Assembly: GCA_029098205.1 (NCBI GenBank)
Contig: JAQXNW010000061.1
Coordinates: 1 to 8,819, forward strand
DNA from: Eubacteriales bacterium
Lineage (GTDB): Bacteria > Bacillota > Clostridia > Peptostreptococcales > Anaerovoracaceae
DNA length: 8,819 nt
Direction of reading: 5' to 3'
Shown: in pieces, positions 1 through 5,907 of the stretch
Layout: each line of letters begins with the position of its first letter
Numbering within the stretch: position 1 is the first letter of the stretch
Notes under the pieces: model-generated
What the model saw: the letters and a program-made list of their open reading frames with translations, nothing else
What the model was told of the DNA's origin: nothing
Databases searched by the model: none
Translations under genes and position numbers: made by a program

Positions 1-624
1 AATCGAAATCATATCCTTCCTCTTAAGGATAACCGTATTCAGTCCGCATACATAATCGTCCGGCGCCTCTTCGCCGATAATAAGGTCGGTTACGAGATGA
101 TCGGCCCCCACCCGGAGAAACGTTCTGGAAACGCCCGGCGCCGCCACTCTCGGCTTCTTCGTGTAAAGAAGCGAAATGGCTCGCCCGCTTGCGATATGCT
201 CCTCGACCGCCCTCGCATAGTCGATGTTCGCAACCGTATTGGACTCAGTGATCAGCACGTATTCTTCGTCCAGGTTCTTCAGGAACGTCCGGTTCGCGAT
301 CAGTCCTTCCAGTTCATGCTTATACAATGTATCCACATTGTTTTCCGTCGCGAACGGAGGAAGAATCCAGAGCCCGCTGTATTTCCGGTCCAGATCCCAG
401 GCAGCTCCGGAAGCGACATGGTTCATCAGACTTTGGTAGCTCTGTTTAACAATAATGCCGATATTTTTCGCGCCGGCATGCGTCATATTGGACAAAGGAA
501 AATCAACCAGCCTGTATCTGGCCGCGAATGGAACCGCAGCCAGCGTCCGCTTGAACAGCAGCTCTTTCATCCCTGCGATGCCATCGCTGTCCGCGAATAT
601 AATTCCGACGAAATTCGCGCTCAT
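1..624 (-). CDS. glgD: GlgD, non-catalytic ADP-glucose pyrophosphorylase paralogue (3' end cut by window edge)
   Basis: The first 208 codons are present; the C-terminal part lies outside the window. The protein aligns along its length with GlgC next door: it keeps the equivalents of PFGAKYRIIDFPLSN (here PFAARYRLVDFPLSN, about residues 31-45). It has lost the nucleotide-binding GGxGxRL motif, which is replaced by FADSDGIAG near residues 9-17. The catalytic SGDH of GlgC is replaced by TESN (about residues 119-122), so the key Asp is missing. This is the known pattern for Bacillota GlgD, which in studied members acts as a regulatory partner of GlgC in a GlgC/GlgD hetero-oligomer; that role here is inferred. 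The start ATG (624-622) overlaps the glgC stop TGA as ATGA and has AGGAGG six bases upstream, inside the end of glgC, so translation is probably coupled. Confidence 0.93.
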   Translation of the reverse strand, partial: MSANFVGIIFADSDGIAGMKELLFKRTLAAVPFAARYRLVDFPLSNMTHAGAKNIGIIVKQSYQSLMNHVASGAAWDLDRKYSGLWILPPFATENNVDTLYKHELEGLIANRTFLKNLDEEYVLITESNTVANIDYARAVEEHIASGRAISLLYTKKPRVAAPGVSRTFLRVGADHLVTDLIIGEEAPDDYVCGLNTVILKRKDMISI

Positions 625-1886
625 TCCCTTCCTCCTTTCAATGTATCTCCGGTAAGATCCTCTGTCAGCACACTGCCTCCCCGCACACGGATATCCGGTC
701 CGACTTTCACATGATCCGCGGCGACGGTAAGCGGCACGCCGTCCGCTTCTCCCGTCGGCTTCGAACCTTCGACAAACAGACCGTCCGGCGCTCCGAGAAC
801 CGTATTTTCCATAACCTCCGCACCCTCGTCCAGGATGACATGATCCAACACAGCGCCCTTATGGATCCGGGCAGACGAAAGAATCACGCTGTCCCGGACA
901 ACCGCTCCTTCTTCGATGATAATGTCGCTGAACAGGACCGAATGCGTGACAAATCCGTTGATTTCGCAGCCATCTCCGACTACGGAGTCGGTCAAGGCGC
1001 CTCCGTCTCCGATGTACTGCGGATGTGTAAAGCGATGGCGGTAGTAAATTCTCCAACTTGGATCGTTCAGCTCCAGTTTCGCTCCGTCATCGTCATCCAT
1101 GCGGATGACATCCATATTCGATGCCCAGTAGGAGCTGAGTGTCCCGACATCCCGCCAGTATCCGTGAAACTGGAACGCGAACATTCTCTGGTTTTCCTTC
1201 AGCATTTCCGGGATGATGTTTTTCCCGAAATCATGGAAAGAATCCGGATCCGCCTTATCCTTCGTCAGATAATGGATCAGCTTGTCAGCGCTGAAGATAT
1301 ACACGCCCATTGAAGCCAGATTGTTTTTCGGATGCTCCGGCTTTTCTTCGAATTCCAGAATCCGGTCCGTTTTCGGATCGGTATTCATGATTCCAAAACG
1401 AGAGGCCTCTTCCATCGGAACTTCAATGACCGCAATCGTGCAGTCCGCGCGATTCCGGATGTGCTGCTGCAGCATTTCGTCATAATTCATCTTATAAATG
1501 TGGTCTCCCGACAGGATCAGCACATACGCCGGATTGAACTTGCGGATGAAATCAATGTTCTGCCCGATCGCGTCCGCTGTCCCGGAGAACCATTCCGCGC
1601 CGCTTTCCTTCTCGTACGGCGAAAGAATATGAAGACCCCCGGTCTTTAAGTCCATATCCCACGGGCCGCCCTGTCCCAGATAGTCACTCAGCTCCTGCGG
1701 ACGGTACTGGGTCAGAACGCCAACGGTATCGATGCCGGAATTCTGGCAGTTGGACAAAGGAAAATCAATAATCCGATACTTCGCGCCGAAAGGAACCGAC
1801 GGCTTCGCGGTTTTTCTTGTCAAAGGCATCAGCCGGCTGCCCTGGCCACCCGCAAGAAGCATCGCGACACATTTCTTTCTGCTCAT
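621..1886 (-). CDS. glgC: Glucose-1-phosphate adenylyltransferase (ADP-glucose pyrophosphorylase), catalytic subunit
   Basis: A 421-residue cytoplasmic enzyme that makes ADP-glucose and pyrophosphate from ATP and glucose-1-phosphate, the committed step of bacterial glycogen synthesis. Visible family motifs: nucleotide-binding GGQGSRL (13-19), PFGAKYRIIDFPLSN (32-46), GTADAI (102-107), SGDH with the catalytic-type Asp at 128, FEEKP with the sugar-phosphate Lys at 182, SMGVYIF (192-198) and YWRDVGT (243-249). The C-terminal third has the hexapeptide-like rhythm of the left-handed beta-helix domain. Length is normal for the family. The start was placed at ATG 1886-1884, preceded by AGAAGG at 5-nt spacing, because family proteins begin just before the GGxGxRL motif. 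The frame stays open to a GTG at 1943, but that would add 19 unrelated residues inside glgB. It lies 17 nt after glgB and overlaps glgD by 4 nt. Confidence 0.97.
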   Translation of the reverse strand: MSRKKCVAMLLAGGQGSRLMPLTRKTAKPSVPFGAKYRIIDFPLSNCQNSGIDTVGVLTQYRPQELSDYLGQGGPWDMDLKTGGLHILSPYEKESGAEWFSGTADAIGQNIDFIRKFNPAYVLILSGDHIYKMNYDEMLQQHIRNRADCTIAVIEVPMEEASRFGIMNTDPKTDRILEFEEKPEHPKNNLASMGVYIFSADKLIHYLTKDKADPDSFHDFGKNIIPEMLKENQRMFAFQFHGYWRDVGTLSSYWASNMDVIRMDDDDGAKLELNDPSWRIYYRHRFTHPQYIGDGGALTDSVVGDGCEINGFVTHSVLFSDIIIEEGAVVRDSVILSSARIHKGAVLDHVILDEGAEVMENTVLGAPDGLFVEGSKPTGEADGVPLTVAADHVKVGPDIRVRGGSVLTEDLTGDTLKGGRE

Positions 1887-1903
1887 TGCAACCTTCTTTC
1901 GTT

Positions 1904-3832
1904 CTACTCCTGTTTCGCTCCGGACGGAGCCTGCCCTTTCCACTCCAGGATCACGCCTGAAAGCGCGGGGAGATCGATCATCACGAACTGCTCCGCCCCT
2001 TTCACCGGACCGTCCAGCGTCCCGTACATCTTCTTCCTCCGGATTCCGCGGCCTCCGAACCGCCTTAGATCCGAATCCAGGACCTTCTCATAGGTTCCCT
2101 TCTTCGGCACACCCACAGCAAAATTCTTGTAATCCTTCCCGGAAAGATTGAGAATCACCATTTCAATCTCCGGATTCTTCGCCCCATTGGTCCGATAATA
2201 CGAAAAGACATTGTCATCGCAGTTGTCCGGATCGATCCATCCGAATCCTTCCATCCGGTCGTCCAGTTTCCAGAGTGCCGGATGCGCCGCATAGAAACGG
2301 TTCAGCTCCCGGACAAACGCCTGCGCTCTCCGGTGCATATCATATTCCAGAAGAACCCAGTCCAGCTCCTTTTTCTCATCCCACTCGATGAACTGCGCGA
2401 TCTCCGCGCCCATGAAGAACAGCTTCTTTCCGGGGTGCGTCATCATATAGACAAGGAAAGAACGGTATCCGTCAAATTTCTGATTGTACTCGCCCGGCAT
2501 CTTGGAAAGAAGCGACCGCTTTCCATGCACGACTTCGTCATGCGAAACGGGGAGAATATAGTTCTCGCTGTACGCGTACGTCAAAGAAAACGTCAGCCGG
2601 TTATGAATGCCTCTCCGGAACAGCGGATCTGTTTCAAAGTAAGACAGAGCGTCGTTCATCCATCCAATATTCCATTTAAAATTGAATCCGAGGCCGCCAT
2701 CCTCCGGCGGCAGAGTTACTCCCGGCCAGGCCGTGGATTCCTCCGCGCAGCTGATGATGCCGGGGAAATCTGTAAGAATCGCCCGGTTCAGTTCCTGAAG
2801 GAAGGAAACCGCTTCCAGATTTTCTTTCCCGCCGTTCTTGTTCGGACGCCATTCGCCGTCCGCGCGGTCATAGTCCAGATATAGCATCGCCGCGACGGCG
2901 TCCACCCGGATTCCGTCCAGATGGAAAAGATCCAGGAAAAAGTACGCACTGGATACAAGAAAGCTCCGGACTTCCGGCATGCCGAAGTCGAAGGCCAAAG
3001 TACCCCAGCTCTTATGCTCCCGCCGAAGCGGATCCTTGTCCTCATAGAGAAGGTCTCCGTCGAACTCCGCGAGTCCGAACGCGTCCTTCGGGAAATGTGC
3101 CGGAACCCAGTCCATGATGACGCCGATATTTTTCCGATGCGCTTCGTCGATGAAATACTTAAAATCCTCCGGCGTTCCGTACCGGCTGGTGACGCTGTAA
3201 TACCCTGTCACCTGATATCCCCAGGACGCTTCGTACGGATATTCCATCACCGGAAGAATCTCTATATGCGTATATCCCATCCTCTTCACATAGGGGATCA
3301 GTTCCTTCGCAAGTCCCCGGTATCCGATCGGGCTTCCATCCTCCTGATGCATCCACGATCCGAGATGCACCTCATAGATATTCACCGGGGAATGCAGGAG
3401 GTCATCGTTCGACCGCGCCTTCATCCACGACTGGTCTCTCCATTTATATCCATATCCGGCATCGCTGATTCGGGAGGCGTCCTTCCCTTCTCCGCACTCG
3501 CTTTCAAACGCGTACGGATCCGCTTTATATATAAGCCGTCCGTCCTTCGTACGGATCGCGAATTTATAAAGCTGGCCCAGCCTGGCCTCCGCGACAGAAA
3601 GTTCCAAGATACTTACGTCATCCGGAAGTTTCTTCATCGGATTCTTTCCGACTTCCCAGTCATTAAAATCGCCGACGACAAAGACTTCCTCCGCATGAGG
3701 CGCATATACACGAAACAGAATTCCGTCTGCAGGTTCTCCGCTGATTCTCCGCGCTCCGAAATAATCGTAGGCGCGATGCTCCCGTCCCTGATGAAACAGA
3801 TATCGGTGCACTTCCCCTTCTTTTCGATTCAT
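1904..3832 (-). CDS. glgB: 1,4-alpha-glucan branching enzyme (GH13)
   Basis: A 642-residue glycogen branching enzyme that cuts alpha-1,4 chains and rejoins them as alpha-1,6 branches. An N-terminal CBM48-like beta-sandwich (about 22-112; FRVYAPHAEEVFVVGDFNDW at 40-59) precedes the GH13 barrel. Conserved regions are all present: region I DWVPAHFPKD (241-250), region II GIRVDAV with nucleophile Asp311, region III CAEES with acid Glu364, and region IV SHDEVVHGK with Asp432. The Asp311-Glu364-Asp432 spacings (53 and 68 residues) equal those I recall for E. coli GlgB (405, 458, 526). A C-terminal all-beta domain follows. The chosen start is ATG 3832-3830, with GGGGAGG four bases upstream. An ATG six codons earlier would put this Shine-Dalgarno sequence inside the gene. 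The stop is TAG. It is the first gene of the leftward glgBCD unit. Confidence 0.97.
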   Translation of the reverse strand: MNRKEGEVHRYLFHQGREHRAYDYFGARRISGEPADGILFRVYAPHAEEVFVVGDFNDWEVGKNPMKKLPDDVSILELSVAEARLGQLYKFAIRTKDGRLIYKADPYAFESECGEGKDASRISDAGYGYKWRDQSWMKARSNDDLLHSPVNIYEVHLGSWMHQEDGSPIGYRGLAKELIPYVKRMGYTHIEILPVMEYPYEASWGYQVTGYYSVTSRYGTPEDFKYFIDEAHRKNIGVIMDWVPAHFPKDAFGLAEFDGDLLYEDKDPLRREHKSWGTLAFDFGMPEVRSFLVSSAYFFLDLFHLDGIRVDAVAAMLYLDYDRADGEWRPNKNGGKENLEAVSFLQELNRAILTDFPGIISCAEESTAWPGVTLPPEDGGLGFNFKWNIGWMNDALSYFETDPLFRRGIHNRLTFSLTYAYSENYILPVSHDEVVHGKRSLLSKMPGEYNQKFDGYRSFLVYMMTHPGKKLFFMGAEIAQFIEWDEKKELDWVLLEYDMHRRAQAFVRELNRFYAAHPALWKLDDRMEGFGWIDPDNCDDNVFSYYRTNGAKNPEIEMVILNLSGKDYKNFAVGVPKKGTYEKVLDSDLRRFGGRGIRRKKMYGTLDGPVKGAEQFVMIDLPALSGVILEWKGQAPSGAKQE

Positions 3833-3880
3833 GCTGCCTCCCCAAATCATCTGAAATTCACATCTATTTGCTCAATTTTG

Positions 3881-3909
3881 ATTATAGGCGCGGATAGACC
3901 CGAATGCAA
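3881..3909 (-). promoter_or_regulatory. Sigma-A-type promoter of glgBCD
   Basis: On the minus strand there is a perfect -10 TATAAT (3886-3881) and a -35 TTGCAT (3909-3904; 3 of 6 consensus bases) with a 17-bp spacer. Initiation would fall near 3874, giving a leader of about 42 nt that contains the glgB ribosome binding site. The -35 lies inside the spacer of the divergent glgA promoter. Read by eye. Confidence 0.7.
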
Positions 3910-3923
3910 GAATGTGATATAAT
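3895..3923 (+). promoter_or_regulatory. Extended -10 sigma-A-type promoter of the glgA-glgP arm
   Basis: A perfect -10 TATAAT (3918-3923) preceded by TG at the extended -10 position (TGATATAAT), and a -35 TAGACC (3895-3900; 4 of 6 consensus bases) with a 17-bp spacer. Transcription would begin near 3930, giving a leader of only about 20 nt. It overlaps the divergent glgB promoter by about 15 bp, so RNA polymerase probably cannot occupy both at once. Confidence 0.75.
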
Positions 3924-3934
3924 CAAGCCATTAT

Positions 3935-3942
3935 AAAGGAGG
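3935..3942 (+). promoter_or_regulatory. Strong ribosome binding site for the basic-tail ORF
   Basis: AAAGGAGG lies seven bases before ATG 3950, close to a perfect anti-16S match. It shows that ribosomes are meant to load here, at the basic-tail ORF, and not at the glycogen synthase core 450 bp further on, which has no comparable site. This is the main reason for treating the tail as the original N-terminus of GlgA. Confidence 0.85.
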
Positions 3943-3949
3943 ATCCCTC

Positions 3950-4267
3950 ATGGCTAGAGCAACGAATAAATCTGCCTCGTCTTCCGAATCTAAGAATAAC
4001 AAATCCGGGGCAGAAAAAAACGCATCCCGTTCTAAAACTTCCGTTAAATCGACCGCAAAAACAAGAAAAAACGCGGCCGGCACATCCAGGAAGAGAACTT
4101 CCTCTTCGGCAGCCTCTTCAAAATCTTCCAAATCTCCCAGCAGAAAGAGAACCTCTGTAAAGAAAGACTCTGCTTCCAGGAGCATCGCATCTCCAGTTAA
4201 AGGTGCGATTCTTCCAAAGGAGAAAGCGGCGGCGCTTAAGAAAACTGAGGCGGCCGGAGCGATTTAG
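3950..4267 (+). CDS. Lys/Ser/Ala-rich basic tail ORF, in frame with glgA and ended by an internal TAG
   Basis: A 105-residue ORF with a strong promoter and ribosome binding site. By count it has 27 Lys/Arg against 5 Asp/Glu, 25 Ser and 19 Ala, and no aromatic, Cys, His or Gln residue. That composition resembles histone H1 tails and other intrinsically disordered basic tails; no folded domain, signal peptide or membrane segment is visible. Short basic patches such as SRKRTSSS and SPSRKRTS recur. The last residues enter a 9-residue repeat (ALKKTEAAG), which continues past the TAG at 4265-4267 in the same frame to the synthase core. The simplest reading is that this is the N-terminal extension of GlgA cut off by a nonsense codon. 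A free 105-residue product (leader or regulatory peptide) is the alternative. The function of the tail is unknown; binding to nucleic acid, to an acidic partner or to polysaccharide is only conjecture. Confidence 0.75.
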   Translation: MARATNKSASSSESKNNKSGAEKNASRSKTSVKSTAKTRKNAAGTSRKRTSSSAASSKSSKSPSRKRTSVKKDSASRSIASPVKGAILPKEKAAALKKTEAAGAI

Positions 4268-4393
4268 AAAACTGAGGCGGCCGGAGCGCTCAAGAAAGCT
4301 GAGGCGGCCGGAGCGCTTAAGAAAACTGAGACGGCCGGAGCGCTTAAGAAAACTGAGACGGCCGGAGCGCTCAAGAAAGCTGAGGACGGGAAA
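4232..4393 (+). repeat. Tandem array of 27-bp units coding the 9-residue repeat ALKK(T/A)E(A/T)AG
   Basis: Five full units start at 4232, 4259, 4286, 4313 and 4340; a sixth, at 4367, diverges after its first 18 bases. Units 4 and 5 are identical and most others differ by one to four bases, so the duplications look recent. Every unit is 27 bp, so the reading frame is kept through the array. Unit 2 has ATTTAG where the others have CTTAAG or CTCAAG, giving Ile-stop instead of Leu-Lys. The peptide is Ala/Lys/Glu-rich and would form short charged helices broken by Gly: a spacer or linker between the basic tail and the synthase. Such arrays are prone to slippage and to assembly collapse. Confidence 0.93.
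4265..4267 (+). other. In-frame TAG interrupting the tail-repeat-synthase reading frame
   Basis: The TAG sits at codon 106 of a frame that is otherwise open from ATG 3950 to TAA 5806. The corresponding codon in the other units is AAG (Lys), and the preceding codon is also changed (CTT to ATT). TAG ends both glgB and glgP in this window, so it is an ordinary stop in this genome. The following bases, AAA, are not a recognised readthrough context, and no stem-loop recoding element was obvious immediately downstream. Confidence 0.9.
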
Positions 4394-4399
4394 ATCCGG

Positions 4400-5806
4400 G
4401 TGCTCTACTGCAGCCCGGAAGTACGGCCGTTCTCCGGAACCGGAGGGCTCAGCGAAGTCGCAGGATCCCTGCCGAAAGCACTTTGTCAGTCCGGTAAGAT
4501 CGACTGCCGCGTCATCACACCACTCTACCGATCGATCCCCAGAAAATATCGGGACAAGATGGAATTCCTGGGCTGGACGATGATTCCGGTTGCCTGGAGA
4601 ACGAAATATATGGGCGTTTTCTCCATGGAATGGGACGGCGTCCTCTGCTATTTCATTGATAACGAAGAATATTTCGACCGCGACGGCCTCTATGGATATT
4701 ATAACGACTGCGAACGCTTCGCGTTCTTTTCGCGCGCGGTTTTCGAATCGCTGCGCCTGACCGGCTTCACACCGGACATCGTGCATGCGAACGACTGGCA
4801 GACCGCCATGGTACCGGTTTATCAGGACGCGATCTATCACCGCCGTTTTCTGACCACTGTTTTTACCATTCATAATATTGAATACCAGGGCTCCTACGGG
4901 AAAGAAGTGATCCGGGACGTTCTGGGACTTCCGGAAGGATCGGAGCACCTCGTCGAATACGGGGACGGCGTCAATCTGCTGAAGGGCGGCATCGACACCG
5001 CCAACCTCGTGAGCACAGTAAGTCCGACGTACGCGTCGGAGCTTCGTGATCCGATCTCCGCATTCGGATTAGACGGAATTGTCCGCGCGTCGTACGGGAA
5101 ATTCCGGGGAATCCTGAATGGAATCGATACAGACAGCTACAATCCGGCATCGGATCCGATCATCGCCGCGAATTACACGCCGGAAGATCCGTCCGGGAAA
5201 GAGATCTGCCATTCCCATCTTCAGAAGCTCGCAGGGCTTCCGGAGAAGAATGTCCCGATTCTTTCTCTGATCAGCCGGCTCGTTCCCGCGAAGGGCATGG
5301 ACCTCCTCCGGGAGACTCTGGACCGGATTCTTTCCGAAGAAGATGTGCAGCTGATTGTTCTTGGAACCGGCTTCCCGGAATACGAGGATTTCTTCCGCGG
5401 ACTTGAAGCACGCTGGCCGGAAAAAGTCAGAAGCTGGATTACCTTCAACATCGGACGTTCTCATGAAATCTACGCAGGGTCCGATATCTTCCTGATGCCG
5501 TCCCGGAGCGAACCCTGCGGCTTATCACAGATGATCGCGATGCGATACGGAACTGTTCCCGTCGTCCGTGCGACCGGCGGACTCCGGGACTCTGTAAAGG
5601 ACTGCACCTTCGGAGACGGAACCGGGTTCGTCTTTGACGAATATAGCGGAGATGCTTTCTACAATGCGGTAATGCAGGCGCTTGCGCTTAAAAGAAATAC
5701 AGAAAACTGGGAAAAGCTGAAAATCCATGATATGAAGCAGGATTTCAGCTGGAAGCATTCCGCAGAAGAATACATCCAGATGTACGAGCAGGTCCGGTAT
5801 CATTAA
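4400..5806 (+). CDS. glgA: Glycogen synthase (ADP-glucose-dependent, GT5), start uncertain
   Basis: Transfers glucose from ADP-glucose to the non-reducing end of alpha-1,4-glucan in the cytoplasm. From GTG 4400 it is 468 residues, about the usual core length. Family motifs in order: GTGGL (13-17), the site of the usual KTGGL; VHANDWQTA (128-136); IHNIEYQG (157-164); TVSPTYASEL (206-215); GILNGID (237-243); SRLVPAKGMDL (292-302); and SRSEPCGL (368-375) with the conserved Glu at 371, followed by RYGTVPVVRATGGL (382-395). The Lys of KTGGL, implicated in ADP-glucose binding in E. coli GlgA, is Gly here. The start is unclear. The frame continues upstream through the repeats to a TAG. There is no ATG; GTG 4400 has its nearest GAGGA 13 nt away, while ATC 4394 has GAGGA at 7-nt spacing and aligns with the usual Met1. 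The original product was probably the tail-synthase fusion from 3950. Confidence 0.9.
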   Translation: MLYCSPEVRPFSGTGGLSEVAGSLPKALCQSGKIDCRVITPLYRSIPRKYRDKMEFLGWTMIPVAWRTKYMGVFSMEWDGVLCYFIDNEEYFDRDGLYGYYNDCERFAFFSRAVFESLRLTGFTPDIVHANDWQTAMVPVYQDAIYHRRFLTTVFTIHNIEYQGSYGKEVIRDVLGLPEGSEHLVEYGDGVNLLKGGIDTANLVSTVSPTYASELRDPISAFGLDGIVRASYGKFRGILNGIDTDSYNPASDPIIAANYTPEDPSGKEICHSHLQKLAGLPEKNVPILSLISRLVPAKGMDLLRETLDRILSEEDVQLIVLGTGFPEYEDFFRGLEARWPEKVRSWITFNIGRSHEIYAGSDIFLMPSRSEPCGLSQMIAMRYGTVPVVRATGGLRDSVKDCTFGDGTGFVFDEYSGDAFYNAVMQALALKRNTENWEKLKIHDMKQDFSWKHSAEEYIQMYEQVRYH

Positions 5807-5849
5807 ATACCAATAATAACAGCAGAACAAATCGATAATACACGCAATG

Positions 5850-5880
5850 AAGCGGCATTCGGACTTTTCCGGTGCCGCTT
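5850..5880 (+). other. Hairpin in the glgA-glgP intergenic region
   Basis: AAGCGGCA (5850-5857) pairs perfectly with TGCCGCTT (5873-5880), with possible further pairing of CGG and CCG inside the loop. It is followed by only one or two T residues before ATGAG, so it is not a convincing intrinsic terminator. A partial terminator or an RNA-processing or stability element that sets the glgA:glgP ratio is more likely. The 101-bp gap holds no obvious separate promoter. Confidence 0.55.
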
Positions 5881-5907
5881 TATGAGTAATGGAACGGAGG
5901 AACGAAT

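Noticed and set aside
1884..1943. Longer GlgC from GTG 1943
   Set aside because: The extra 19 residues overlap glgB and have no family counterpart; ATG 1886 has a properly spaced AGAAGG.
3830..3850. Longer GlgB from ATG 3850
   Set aside because: The GGGGAGG ribosome binding site would then be inside the gene; it is correctly placed for ATG 3832.
2921..3922. 333-codon plus-strand frame opposite the 5' half of glgB
   Set aside because: It is antisense to the conserved GH13 sequence and runs through both promoters; no recognisable domain.
4265..4267. TAG as a reassigned sense codon (for example pyrrolysine or a code variant)
   Set aside because: glgB and glgP both end in TAG at the expected family C-terminus, so TAG works as a stop here; no recoding element was seen. 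Low-level readthrough cannot be excluded.
4232..4393. Tandem 27-bp repeats as a CRISPR array
   Set aside because: The units are directly adjacent with no spacers, are in a coding frame, and no cas gene is present.
4118..4948. Minus-strand frame with repeated RSGRLSFL peptides
   Set aside because: It is the reverse reading of the 27-bp repeats and of the glgA core; the repeats lack stops in several frames because of their composition.
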